From NCBI RefSeq assembly GCF_007713705.1, contig NZ_VMSJ01000001.1:620001-684000 (forward strand): 64,000 nucleotides of DNA, given 5' to 3'. The translations under genes and the position numbers were made by a program. The notes under the pieces were generated by a model. It had not been told where the DNA came from. It made no database searches and saw nothing but the letters and a program-made list of their open reading frames with translations. Position 1 is the stretch's first letter. Each line of letters starts with the position of its first letter. This stretch comes from Salinicoccus cyprini (GTDB taxonomy: Bacteria; Bacillota; Bacilli; Staphylococcales; Salinicoccaceae). Shown here piece after piece: positions 26,269-34,221 of this stretch.

Positions 26269-27054
26269 TTATTCCTGAGGTTTGGCTTTCTTGGCGTGGT
26301 TTGCTGCCTTGACGGGCTCAGATGTTTTCCTATTTTCCTCTGCCTGCTGCTTCGTTTCTTCATCTCCACAGATGACATGGTCCAGACCGTTCATAAGCGC
26401 TTCATATCCCTGTCTGGCCACTTCTTTCTTGTCGTTCTTGATGCTGTCGTCACCGAAGTAGGTGGAATCCATGCCTGCATTGTGGTGAAAGTCTGTATTC
26501 GTTGCCCCAGGCAGCATGGCGGTCACGTTGACGCCTGTATCTTTAAGTTCCTCTCTTAGCGCCTCGGCAAACATGAACCCGAACGCTTTCGAAGGACCAT
26601 ATACCGTTTCATATGGCGTAGGCAGTGTAGCAGAGAGTGAAGAGACAATCAGAATGTTTCCGGCACCATTCGGTACCATATGATTGACGACCCGTTTGGC
26701 CGTATGGACAGTCCCGGAGATGTTTATATCGATGAGTTTAAGCTCTTCATCAAGATCGTTATCCATAAAAGCACCACCCAGACTGACACCGACGTTCAGT
26801 ACAGCAGCATCGAGCTTACGATTTTTGGCCTCGACAAACTTCCAGAAATCCTCTACACCCTCATAGGTGGAAGCATCCGCCTGAAGCGGATAGGCTTCAA
26901 CACCCATTTTTTCGATTTCCTTTGCAGACTCGTAGATTTTTTCACTCGAGCCGGACATCGCCACATCGTATTTATCCTTAGCAAACAGTTTTGCCAGTTC
27001 AAAGCCGATGCCGGAAGTGGACCCGGTAATCATTACAAATTTATTTTCAGTCAT
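26269..27054 (-). CDS. Short-chain dehydrogenase/reductase (SDR)
   Basis: Rossmann-fold NAD(P)-dependent oxidoreductase of 261 residues. The cofactor glycine motif TGSTSGIG lies at the N-terminus and the catalytic pair is YGPSK with a preceding serine in IVSSLSA. The usual NNAG is here LNVGVS. The C-terminal tail is long, charged and lysine-rich (AEENRKTSEPVKAANHAKKAKPQE), beyond the usual fold. AAGGAG lies seven bases before ATG 27054; ATG 27057 is also in frame. First gene of the SDR-aldo/keto reductase operon. Upstream on the minus strand CTTTAT-N14-GGGTAA is a weak SigB-like promoter. Confidence 0.9.
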   Translation of the reverse strand: MTENKFVMITGSTSGIGFELAKLFAKDKYDVAMSGSSEKIYESAKEIEKMGVEAYPLQADASTYEGVEDFWKFVEAKNRKLDAAVLNVGVSLGGAFMDNDLDEELKLIDINISGTVHTAKRVVNHMVPNGAGNILIVSSLSATLPTPYETVYGPSKAFGFMFAEALREELKDTGVNVTAMLPGATNTDFHHNAGMDSTYFGDDSIKNDKKEVARQGYEALMNGLDHVICGDEETKQQAEENRKTSEPVKAANHAKKAKPQE

Positions 27055-27209
27055 CATAAAACTCCTTCACAAGCGATTGTTATGCAACTCAAATGGCATA
27101 GTTAGTATTACCCATTGTGAAGTGGGGATAAAGAAATAATCATATATTTGAGCAGGAGGGGGAGGCTCATTCACTTTCTTTAGAAAAGATATCCAGTCAG
27201 TGCACTGTA

Positions 27210-27731
27210 TTAAAAATAAAAGTACTGATCTGATATTGAATACAGATGGACGTCTTGACCATGAAAACTTATCTTTTTCTCTAAAGCCATTCCGACTTTT
27301 TCCGCTACTTTTATAGAAGCAATGTTTCCAGGCTGAATGAGCGCAATGAGTCTTTTTTCGTCAAGAACATCAAATCCATGGTCTCTCAGGGCTATTGCTG
27401 CTTCAGTTGCATACCCCTTTCCCCAATGGGCGCGGGAAACCCAGTATCCAATTTCGACTTCCTTCCTGCCACCGACTGTTTGGGGAACCAGACCCGCATG
27501 ACCAATCCGACTACCAGTTTCCTTGTCTTCCAGAATCATCAGTCCCAAGCCCTGTTCATGTTCATAGATATAATGGATTCTCTCCAGAAATTTCTTGGCA
27601 TCCTCTCTGTTTCTTGTCCGACCCTCACCAATGTACCTGACCATTTCTGCATCGGTTAATAATGAAAGCAGAAAGTCAAAGTCATCATTTTTGTATCTGC
27701 GAAACTTCAATCTCTTTGATTCGATCTTCAT
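27210..27731 (-). CDS. GNAT family N-acetyltransferase (RimJ/RimL type)
   Basis: Acetyl-CoA-dependent acetyltransferase. ESKRLKFRRYKNDDFDFLLSLL opens the RimL-type fold, EIGYWVSRAHWGKGYATEAA gives the acetyl-CoA pyrophosphate loop, and NIASIKVAEKVGM is the conserved later helix. 173 residues from the ATG at 27731, seven bases after GAAGGAGA on the minus strand; an ATG at 27755 is in frame but lies before that site. Substrate unknown: ribosomal protein alanine, an antibiotic or a small amine are all possible. It sits with two other small minus-strand genes, base composition more AT-rich than the housekeeping block. Confidence 0.88.
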   Translation of the reverse strand: MKIESKRLKFRRYKNDDFDFLLSLLTDAEMVRYIGEGRTRNREDAKKFLERIHYIYEHEQGLGLMILEDKETGSRIGHAGLVPQTVGGRKEVEIGYWVSRAHWGKGYATEAAIALRDHGFDVLDEKRLIALIQPGNIASIKVAEKVGMALEKKISFHGQDVHLYSISDQYFYF

Positions 27732-27790
27732 TTCATTTTCTCCTTCCATATTCACTCAACAGAAATTTGCAACGGCAGTTGCATTTACAT

Positions 27791-28186
27791 CTATAGTCTA
27801 TATGACCTGATCTCCTTTACTTTGCCGGACTTTGCACCATTGCTGAACACGTAGACATCACAAAAATTGATTCTTGCACCGTCTGCATATGAAATCAGAC
27901 CATTGATTGAAGCGGATTTTCCGTGAGTGATGACCTGATAGATCTCAAGACAGTCAATGGTGACTGTATTTTCATCATGCAGTGCAGTAATCAATGAACG
28001 TCTACCTTCTATTATTCGTTCAACTTTTAATTGATACCATACAACAGAATCATGAGCGTAAGCTTCAGCAATTTCATGATTTGGCTCCAATAGAGCGGAT
28101 GTAAAATCAATAACTATCTGCTTTCTCGGAGCATTGTCACACCCCTTTGGAATGATCAGTTTCATCCTATTCCGGGAACTGCTCAT
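27791..28186 (-). CDS. SnoaL-like / NTF2-fold protein of unknown function
   Basis: 131-residue protein whose layout (IVIDFTSALLEPNHEIAEAYAHDSVVWYQL, then EGRRSLITALH, then a beta-rich end with ISYADGARINFCDVYVFS) fits the cone-shaped NTF2-like fold of SnoaL-type proteins. Such proteins range from isomerases to binding proteins. The ATG at 28186 follows AGGAGG by nine bases on the minus strand; a TTG at 28195 directly abuts that site. No catalytic set can be named. It lies between two GNAT genes on the same strand with normal intergenic gaps. Confidence 0.6.
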   Translation of the reverse strand: MSSSRNRMKLIIPKGCDNAPRKQIVIDFTSALLEPNHEIAEAYAHDSVVWYQLKVERIIEGRRSLITALHDENTVTIDCLEIYQVITHGKSASINGLISYADGARINFCDVYVFSNGAKSGKVKEIRSYRL

Positions 28187-28250
28187 CTGAACCAACCTCC
28201 TGTAGAAATAGAATCTTTCATCTTATCATATGATTTTCTGCTCAAAATAG

Positions 28251-28748
28251 TCATTTCAAAAGCTTGTAGTAGACATTCCCATCCTTGTACTTTCCGAACG
28301 GATCTTGCGAATAGGCGGGAACCTCGCCAATGAGTTGATAACCTTCAGACAAGTAGAGGGCATTTGCTGCACTGCCTTTTTCAGTGTCCAGCATCAGCAG
28401 CCATCTGTTTTCCTCTGTGGCCATCTTTTCTGCATGCTGCAGCAGTGCTTTTCCGACACCTTTCCTTTGGAAGTCCGGATGGGTCATCAGTTTGGCGACT
28501 TCTGCACGATGCTGTCCGTTTTCCTTGTCGCTCAGGTGAAGCTGGACAGTACCTGCAATCTTGCCATCCAGTATTGCGACAAAAAGCCGATGATGATCTG
28601 ACAGCACACCTGCCCAGTAGCGCATTGCTGTTTCGTGGTGCATCGGGTGGAAATAGTTCATGGAAGCGCCGGAAGCGACCACTTCCTGGAATAGATGAGA
28701 CAATTCCTCCTGGTGATGATATATCTCATTAATTTCTCTGATCTGCAT
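28251..28748 (-). CDS. GNAT family N-acetyltransferase
   Basis: 165-residue acetyltransferase. LFVAILDGKIAGTVQLHL forms the central strands, VAKLMTHPDFQRKGVGKALLQHAEKMA holds the acetyl-CoA loop (RKGVGKA), and LDTEKGSAANALYLSEGYQLIG gives the usual C-terminal helix-strand. AAAGGAG on the minus strand supports the ATG at 28748. The substrate is unknown. It is divergent from the SDR at 28875, and the 126 bases between hold the SigB-like promoter of that gene. Confidence 0.9.
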   Translation of the reverse strand: MQIREINEIYHHQEELSHLFQEVVASGASMNYFHPMHHETAMRYWAGVLSDHHRLFVAILDGKIAGTVQLHLSDKENGQHRAEVAKLMTHPDFQRKGVGKALLQHAEKMATEENRWLLMLDTEKGSAANALYLSEGYQLIGEVPAYSQDPFGKYKDGNVYYKLLK

Positions 28749-28809
28749 GTTTCATATCTCCTTTCATCTCTATCATTATAAAGTAAAAGACTTTGAGATA
28801 TAAATATCT

Positions 28810-28835
28810 GTTTAAGTATCTCCCCGGAGTGGTAT
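28810..28835 (+). promoter_or_regulatory. SigB-type promoter of the GSP39-like SDR
   Basis: GTTTAA (28810-28815), 14-base spacer, then TGGTAT (28830-28835), compared with GTTTAA-N12-15-GGGWAT. The downstream gene belongs to the family of Bacillus general stress protein 39 (YdaD), which is SigB-controlled. Confidence 0.6.
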
Positions 28836-28874
28836 CTAGAAGACTGACTATAAAAACTACTAGGAGGCATTCAT

Positions 28875-29753
28875 ATGAGTGAGCTTGATAAACAGACATA
28901 CATGTCCGATGGCGTAGAACCCCAGACACAGGATAGGCAGCCTGGAGTGGAAAGTGAAATGACGCCTGAACCGGTATATGAACTGGAGAGCCATGTGGGT
29001 TCCGGCAAGCTGAAGGATAAGGTTGCACTGATTACCGGTGGTGATAGCGGTATCGGCAGAGCGGTGGCAATCGGTTACGCAAAAGAGGGCGCTCATGTAG
29101 CGATCGTCTATCTTGATGAACATGAAGATGCTGAAAAGACCAAGGCGCGCATTGAACAGGAAGGTGTCAATTGTACTCTGCATGCCGGTGATATCGCCGA
29201 TGAGTCATTCTGCTTCAAGGTTGTGGAGGAAGTGGTTCAGAAGCACGGCAAACTGAACATCATGGTCAACAATGCTGCACGTCAGGAAGTGAAGGAGAGT
29301 GTGGTCGACATCAGTGCAGAGCAGCTGAAGCGTACATTCGACGTCAACTTCTTTGCGATGGTCCACTTCACAAAAGCGGCCATTCCACACATGCAGGCAG
29401 GCGATACGCTGATCTATACGTCTTCCATCAATGCGTATGTCGGCAATCCATCACTGGTGGACTATACATCCACTAAAGGTGCCATTGTTGCATTTGTACG
29501 TTCTGTGGCACAGGAACTCGCAAGCAAGGGCATCCGTGTAAACGGTGTGGCACCAGGTCCGATCTGGACGCCATTGATTCCAGCGACGATGCCAAAGGAA
29601 ATGCAGGAGTCATTTGGTGTGTCCTCACCGCTTGGACGTCCTGGTCAGCCTGCAGACCATGTTGAACCTTATGTTTTGCTTGCGTCTGAAGGCTCCGCCT
29701 ATATGACTGGACAGTTCATCCACATCAATGGTGGCATGTACACATCCTCATAA
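28875..29753 (+). CDS. SDR family oxidoreductase, general stress protein 39 type
   Basis: NAD(P)-dependent dehydrogenase of the YdaD/YhxC group. A 45-residue N-terminal extension rich in Q/E/P precedes the fold. TGGDSGIGRAVAIGYAKEGA binds the cofactor, NNAARQ replaces the usual NNAG, the catalytic serine lies in YTSSINAY and YTSTK is the Tyr/Lys pair. 292 residues; ACTAGGAGG precedes the ATG. The SigB-like promoter upstream and the family point to a general stress role. The natural substrate is unknown. Confidence 0.92.
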   Translation: MSELDKQTYMSDGVEPQTQDRQPGVESEMTPEPVYELESHVGSGKLKDKVALITGGDSGIGRAVAIGYAKEGAHVAIVYLDEHEDAEKTKARIEQEGVNCTLHAGDIADESFCFKVVEEVVQKHGKLNIMVNNAARQEVKESVVDISAEQLKRTFDVNFFAMVHFTKAAIPHMQAGDTLIYTSSINAYVGNPSLVDYTSTKGAIVAFVRSVAQELASKGIRVNGVAPGPIWTPLIPATMPKEMQESFGVSSPLGRPGQPADHVEPYVLLASEGSAYMTGQFIHINGGMYTSS

Positions 29754-29784
29754 CCAATATCAGGACAATTTAATGTTATTCATG

Positions 29785-29830
29785 CCTGCAGAAGAGTGAA
29801 ACACCACTTTTCTGCAGGTTTTATTATTTT
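29785..29830 (+). terminator. Intrinsic terminator after the GSP39-like gene
   Basis: CCTGCAGAAGAGTG pairs with CACTTTTCTGCAGG (one wobble) around AAACAC, followed by TTTTATTATTTT. Confidence 0.85.
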
Positions 29831-29847
29831 CCGGGAGGGAGATTCTT

Positions 29848-31047
29848 ATGGAACATGCAGACAACCAAGCTATAAACTTCAGGGACCAAGCCGAATTGAA
29901 AGAGCAGATATTCAAAATTCTTGATTTCTATTATCCCGCCTGCATCGATCATGACAAGGGCGGGTATATCAACGGCTTCCTCAATGACGGAACAATAAAT
30001 GATACGACGACAAAGCATCTGGTCGCGACGAACCGCTATATCTATATCTTCAGCATAGGGGCGATACTCGGTGGTCCTGACTGGTGCCTTGAATCGGCGC
30101 GCCACGGCATCCGCTTCCTGAAGGCACATCACACGGATCATGATAACAATGGCTACTTCTTCGAACTCGATGGTACTGCTGTGAATGATGATCGGAAGAT
30201 GGCCTACGGGCATGCCTTTACACTGCTTGCTTCAGCTATCGCGTATGAAGCGGGCATCGAGGAGGCTAAAAGTATTCTGGATAACGTCTACGAAGTGCTG
30301 GAGAGACACTTCTGGGATCCGGACCACGCACTCTACAAGGATGAGTGGGATGCCGGGTGGCACTCATTGTCTTCCTACCGCGGACAGAATCCGAATATGC
30401 ACTTGTGTGAAGCCATGCTGACGGCATACGAAGCGACCGGCGAACAGAAATATCTCGACCGTGCCTATACTCTGGCCGAGTCGGTTACTAAAAAACTTGT
30501 AGAACGTTCAGGCGGCATGGTCTGGGAGAACTACACACCGGATTGGCAGCCGGACTTCGAGTTCAATAAGAACAATACAAAAGATGAATTCCGGCCATAT
30601 GGTTTTGTTCCCGGCCACCAGCTCGAGTGGAGCAAGCTTCTGATGTGGCTCGATCGCCATCGTTCGGAACCATGGATGCTTGAAACTTCCGAGGATCTTT
30701 TCCATAAGGGCTGGAAATTGGGCCACGATAGCGAGCATGGCGGCATTCTTTTTGCACTGTCTCCGGAAAGGGAAGTCATCGATGATGACAAGAACTACTG
30801 GGTGATGGCAGAAGCCATATCCGCCGCTTCACTTCTGGCCGCAAAGACAGACAGAACATTCTACTGGGATGTCTACGATCAGCTGTGCCAGTATTCATCA
30901 GAATACCTGATGGATCACGAACACGGCGGCTGGTACAAGCTGTTGAACAGACAGAACAAACCTTATAGCAATGTGAAGACAAAACCGCCTAAAACGGACT
31001 ATCACCCGGTGGCGGCGTACTACCAGTCGATACTGGCATTCAGATAA
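29848..31047 (+). CDS. AGE family sugar epimerase/isomerase
   Basis: Alpha/alpha-barrel enzyme related to N-acylglucosamine 2-epimerase, cellobiose epimerase and YihS aldose-ketose isomerase. 399 residues. Conserved segments include NRYIYIFSIG, YGHAFTLLASAIAYEAG (a family histidine), YRGQNPNMHLCEAMLTAYEATGE (the HxCEAML-type motif) and PGHQLEWSKLL (catalytic histidine). The late DHEHGGWYKLLNRQ also fits. GGAGGGAG provides the ribosome site. It may act on mannose, glucose or a disaccharide; the sequence does not decide. It converges on a large secreted toroid protein, which suggests a shared carbohydrate substrate, by inference only. Confidence 0.88.
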   Translation: MEHADNQAINFRDQAELKEQIFKILDFYYPACIDHDKGGYINGFLNDGTINDTTTKHLVATNRYIYIFSIGAILGGPDWCLESARHGIRFLKAHHTDHDNNGYFFELDGTAVNDDRKMAYGHAFTLLASAIAYEAGIEEAKSILDNVYEVLERHFWDPDHALYKDEWDAGWHSLSSYRGQNPNMHLCEAMLTAYEATGEQKYLDRAYTLAESVTKKLVERSGGMVWENYTPDWQPDFEFNKNNTKDEFRPYGFVPGHQLEWSKLLMWLDRHRSEPWMLETSEDLFHKGWKLGHDSEHGGILFALSPEREVIDDDKNYWVMAEAISAASLLAAKTDRTFYWDVYDQLCQYSSEYLMDHEHGGWYKLLNRQNKPYSNVKTKPPKTDYHPVAAYYQSILAFR

Positions 31048-31076
31048 TCTCTAAATTACAGTTTCAGATGAAAATT

Positions 31077-31131
31077 AACGCCCTTCAACTTGAACACTTG
31101 AAAGAAGTGCTCAGGCCGAAGGGCGTTTTTA
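31077..31131. terminator. Terminator between AGE epimerase and secreted protein
   Basis: AACGCCCTTC (31077-31086) pairs with GAAGGGCGTT (31118-31127), with a second inner pairing of AACACTT and AAGTGCT-like bases, and TTTT after it. Confidence 0.8.
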
Positions 31132-31147
31132 AGTGCTTGAATCCATA

Positions 31148-32986
31148 CTAGTCCAGGTCTGCTGGATTATGGACGGAAGAGTCAGCAGAAGATTCTGCTG
31201 TTTCATGATTTCTATCATCATCCCATATGCCTTTCGGATTCATCATTGTAATATACTGCCACGCTGTGCCAGCGGCCGAAGGCCAGACGTGCAATTTATA
31301 GGGAAGTGGAGCGTAGCCTTGATTGGTATAGACCAATCCGCCTTCCGGGTCGGCATTCTGCATGGCAAACATCGATTCGACAAGATGACTGACGTCTTTT
31401 CCTTGTCTCATGAACAGATTGATGACCCCCCAGGTCCCTTCCGTCCAGATAACGTTCGGCGCACCTGAATACCCGTCCCCATACGGTTTATAGCCAGAGA
31501 GGACAGAAGAGGTCTGATAGGACATGTTGTATGATTGCGGGTCACTGCTTAACGACATGGAAGCATTGTTCACTTCAAACTGGTCAATATAGGCGGTTGC
31601 CGTTTCGGATAGATCATATCTTCCTATGGCTTCAAGGAAGATGGCGCCCCATGAATTGGTGTCGAGTGCAGCCGCCGGATCACCGATTCCCTGATTGAAC
31701 CGCTGTTCCCCATGGTTCCAATGGTGAGTCAAAAGCGCATTCTGAATTTCTTTTGCTGTGTGGGTATAATTTTCGTTCCCAGTAAGTTCTCCAAGGTTCC
31801 GGAAGAAGAAGTAGGCATCGATGTTGTGCTCGGTGGAGTACCACCTAACGTCCGGTCCTCCCCTGATGCTTCCTGTACTTGGATCCTGCTGCGTCAGCAA
31901 GTAGTCGGCAATACGGAGTGCCAGTCCTCTATATGTGGCATCTCCGAATGTCTCTTCATATTTGACAACAGAATCTCCCACCCACGCGATTGAACCGCTT
32001 CTCTTCGTTACATCCAGCGGCCCTGTATAGATGTCATAGGAAAAGGCAAAAGAGCCATCCGCATTCTGCAACTGCGTCAGTGAAGAGAGGATCGCAGAGG
32101 CTCTGCCATAGTCTCCAGCCATGGAAAAGGCCATGACCGCCAGAGCATCGTCGTAGATCCAGCTTCTGCTGTCGACACCTGAGATGCTCGCCGGGTCATC
32201 AATAGGCACATGATACGAACGAATCAACTGATACTTTGGCACTTCTGTTGTTCCATATACTTTTTCATCAGCAACCCGAACTACTCTCGCAATTTTTCCG
32301 CCTGCACTGACACCATTGGCAATCCCTTCATCAAGTCCCCATACCTCTACCGGATTTCTGGTTGAGAAGTCTCCATTCTGCTTGATCGGCACTTTTGCCT
32401 GAAGGTATGGCATGTCCGTCACAGAGTAGATCCATACTTCATACTCACTCACGACCTGCTCCGCAGAATCCGGATCTGCATATGCACGGACTTTATTTTC
32501 AGAATCGACAAGCACAATCGTCGGCGTGCCGTGGATTCTCAACTGACCTGCATTCCAGGTGCCATCACTGTTCAGTCCAACTCTTGCGATCTCATAGTTC
32601 ATATCGGTCTTATCATAGATAACGACCGAATAGTTTTCCGGTGAATCGATATTTCTCCAGGTTCCGCTCACTTCACCCGTATAGCCACTGGCATAGCTTC
32701 CATTGCTCTGGATGTGTGGGACGGTCTCCAGCGTATAATCTGACAAAGAAGACAAGTCCACATTACCTTCAACATGCCCTGTATAGTCGTCGCTGTAATT
32801 TTGCGAAAGAGACAACTGTGCAGGGTAATAGGGCGGATCCGTTTGCTTCTGCAGCCAGTTCAGGGATCTGGAAACGTTGCTTTCGCTTGCAGATGCGACA
32901 GGTATTGTATACATAGGCAGTAAAGACATCAATAGAGTAATCACTGGAGCTGCAACGATAATGCGTTTCGCTAATTTTATTTTCAA
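31148..32986 (-). CDS. Large secreted protein, beta repeats plus alpha/alpha-toroid (glycosidase-like)
   Basis: Secreted protein of 612 residues. A clear signal peptide ends in VASASES near residue 33 with no lipobox and no cell-wall sorting motif. Residues 60-270 are beta-rich and contain a diverged tandem module: YSVVIYDKTDMNYEIARVGL and the matching YEVWIYSVTDMPYLQAKVPI, each followed by an NGD/SDGT turn. Residues 275-600 read as a helical toroid (RSWIYDDALAVMAFSMAGDY, QNADGSFAFSYD, TEHNIDAYFFFRNLGELTGNENY, TNSWGAIFLEAIGRYD), like six-hairpin glycosidases or polysaccharide-active enzymes. I cannot assign a catalytic pair or a known GH family. Surface or exopolysaccharide turnover is a plausible role. 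Confidence 0.75.
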   Translation of the reverse strand: MKIKLAKRIIVAAPVITLLMSLLPMYTIPVASASESNVSRSLNWLQKQTDPPYYPAQLSLSQNYSDDYTGHVEGNVDLSSLSDYTLETVPHIQSNGSYASGYTGEVSGTWRNIDSPENYSVVIYDKTDMNYEIARVGLNSDGTWNAGQLRIHGTPTIVLVDSENKVRAYADPDSAEQVVSEYEVWIYSVTDMPYLQAKVPIKQNGDFSTRNPVEVWGLDEGIANGVSAGGKIARVVRVADEKVYGTTEVPKYQLIRSYHVPIDDPASISGVDSRSWIYDDALAVMAFSMAGDYGRASAILSSLTQLQNADGSFAFSYDIYTGPLDVTKRSGSIAWVGDSVVKYEETFGDATYRGLALRIADYLLTQQDPSTGSIRGGPDVRWYSTEHNIDAYFFFRNLGELTGNENYTHTAKEIQNALLTHHWNHGEQRFNQGIGDPAAALDTNSWGAIFLEAIGRYDLSETATAYIDQFEVNNASMSLSSDPQSYNMSYQTSSVLSGYKPYGDGYSGAPNVIWTEGTWGVINLFMRQGKDVSHLVESMFAMQNADPEGGLVYTNQGYAPLPYKLHVWPSAAGTAWQYITMMNPKGIWDDDRNHETAESSADSSVHNPADLD

Positions 32987-33183
32987 GTCTTGTGCTCCTT
33001 AATGATAATTTGATCTCTTAAATTATATACATTTTACATGAAAAAGATAGAAGTAAATGTATTTGTTTCATTTTTTTCTTATTAATTCCATGACCGTGTA
33101 TATGATGCTATTTGAATTTACTGGAGTGGGCGAGGTCTTAACTCGTATGTAGAGCAAGAAATGTGGCAGGGGGATGTGACTGT

Positions 33184-33276
33184 TCAGGTGAGAGTACCAA
33201 TGTAATTGGACAGGAACAATGTCAGAACAGCAATCATCAGTAGTGTAATCATGATATTGTATCTATTAAAGATCAT
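33184..33276 (-). CDS. Candidate 30-residue single-helix membrane peptide
   Basis: On the minus strand, AAGGAGA followed by nine bases leads to an ATG at 33276 and a 30-residue peptide, MIFNRYN then the hydrophobic IMITLLMIAVLTLFLSNYIG. A short basic N-terminus and one helix predict a membrane peptide. It lies between fosB and the large secreted protein on the same strand. Similar tiny peptides can be toxins, regulators or chance ORFs; support is only the ribosome site and the hydrophobic pattern. Confidence 0.4.
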   Translation of the reverse strand: MIFNRYNIMITLLMIAVLTLFLSNYIGTLT

Positions 33277-33300
33277 TAATCTCTTTCTCCTTGCTACAAT

Positions 33301-33720
33301 TTAAATTAAAAAATCCATATGTTGTTTTGACTCCCTGTAATAAGCCAGTCGTTCTTGGAGTGTTCCTGTGTGGAGCTCCAGTTTATGGCCATCAGGATCA
33401 GTGAAATAGATTGATTTTCCATCTTTTTTATCCCGCTCTCTTCCCTTAAGTACGTTGACGTCTTTTGATTTGAGCCATTGATACCATTCTTCAAAATCTG
33501 CTTCGCGGATAGTGAAAGCCATATGCGTATAGGAATGATGTATTTCGTTCCTTGGTATATCCATCTCTTCGTTCAACGCAATCCATAAGCCGCCGATATC
33601 GAAATACGCTGTTGTTCGACCTTTAACTAGTAGTTTCCCTTTCAGCACATCCCTGTAGAATTCGACCGAATCATCCAAGTTTGAAACAGAGTAGCAGACA
33701 TGATTGACAGAATGAATCAT
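33301..33720 (-). CDS. fosB: Metallothiol transferase FosB (fosfomycin inactivation)
   Basis: Metal-dependent enzyme that adds bacillithiol (or cysteine) to fosfomycin and opens its epoxide. The 139 residues equal the staphylococcal FosB length and the sequence is very close to it throughout. Metal ligands His7, His66 (SYTHMAF) and Glu115 ([10 protein letters not shown]) fall at the same numbers, and Cys9 near the active site is kept. The start at 33720 follows AAAGGAG by eight bases on the minus strand; the in-frame TTG at 33738 precedes it. The gene is noticeably AT-richer than the core genes nearby. No mobile element is visible at its edges. Confidence 0.95.
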   Translation of the reverse strand: MIHSVNHVCYSVSNLDDSVEFYRDVLKGKLLVKGRTTAYFDIGGLWIALNEEMDIPRNEIHHSYTHMAFTIREADFEEWYQWLKSKDVNVLKGRERDKKDGKSIYFTDPDGHKLELHTGTLQERLAYYRESKQHMDFLI

Positions 33721-33815
33721 TTGAAATGCTCCTTTCAAATATTTATATACATTTGATACTCTAATATTATCGTATGTGATGGTATATTAATAATCTATAA
33801 TCATGAAACGACAGA

Positions 33816-34196
33816 GTGGGTGAGGTATCATCCTTGAATTTCGTCCTCTCAGTCCATATGAAAGGAAGTTGCGCCATCGCTATTGTCGCATGGACCGGCC
33901 TGCTCGGAGTGGTGATTTTTCCACTGGTTCCCCTGATGCTCAGGAAAACCAGAACCGAAGAGGAAAAACAGAGAGCAAGGCGTATCGTATATATTATTAT
34001 CGGAATCATTCTTGCCGTCATCATTTTCAAGATGAGCTATCTGGCTGCATTTTTGATCGGGTTTGCTGCTGTATTGTTCGTCGAGAGGAAGGCATACTCC
34101 AGAAAGCAGCTCATCATCTATACTGGGGTTGTTCTTCTACTGCTCCTGACAGTCTATATTGTTCTTGGTTCAAATTCAGCTTTTGTTCAGGGTTGA
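33816..34196 (+). CDS. Hypothetical membrane protein
   Basis: Unrecognised 126-residue protein with three or four hydrophobic segments: IAIVAWTGLLGVVIFPLVPLML, RIVYIIIGIILAVIIF with MSYLAAFLIGFAAVLFVE, and LIIYTGVVLLLLLTVYIVLG. The loops between are basic (RKTRTEEEKQRARR, ERKAYSRKQ), which places them in the cytoplasm. The start is unclear: GTG 33816, TTG 33834 (behind GGGTGAGG) or ATG 33858 are all in frame. It is divergent from fosB and convergent with the dehalogenase-like gene. The topology would fit a small permease or membrane-stress protein. Confidence 0.6.
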   Translation: MGEVSSLNFVLSVHMKGSCAIAIVAWTGLLGVVIFPLVPLMLRKTRTEEEKQRARRIVYIIIGIILAVIIFKMSYLAAFLIGFAAVLFVERKAYSRKQLIIYTGVVLLLLLTVYIVLGSNSAFVQG

Positions 34197-34221
34197 TAGA
34201 AAGAGATCCTACTAGACCTGA

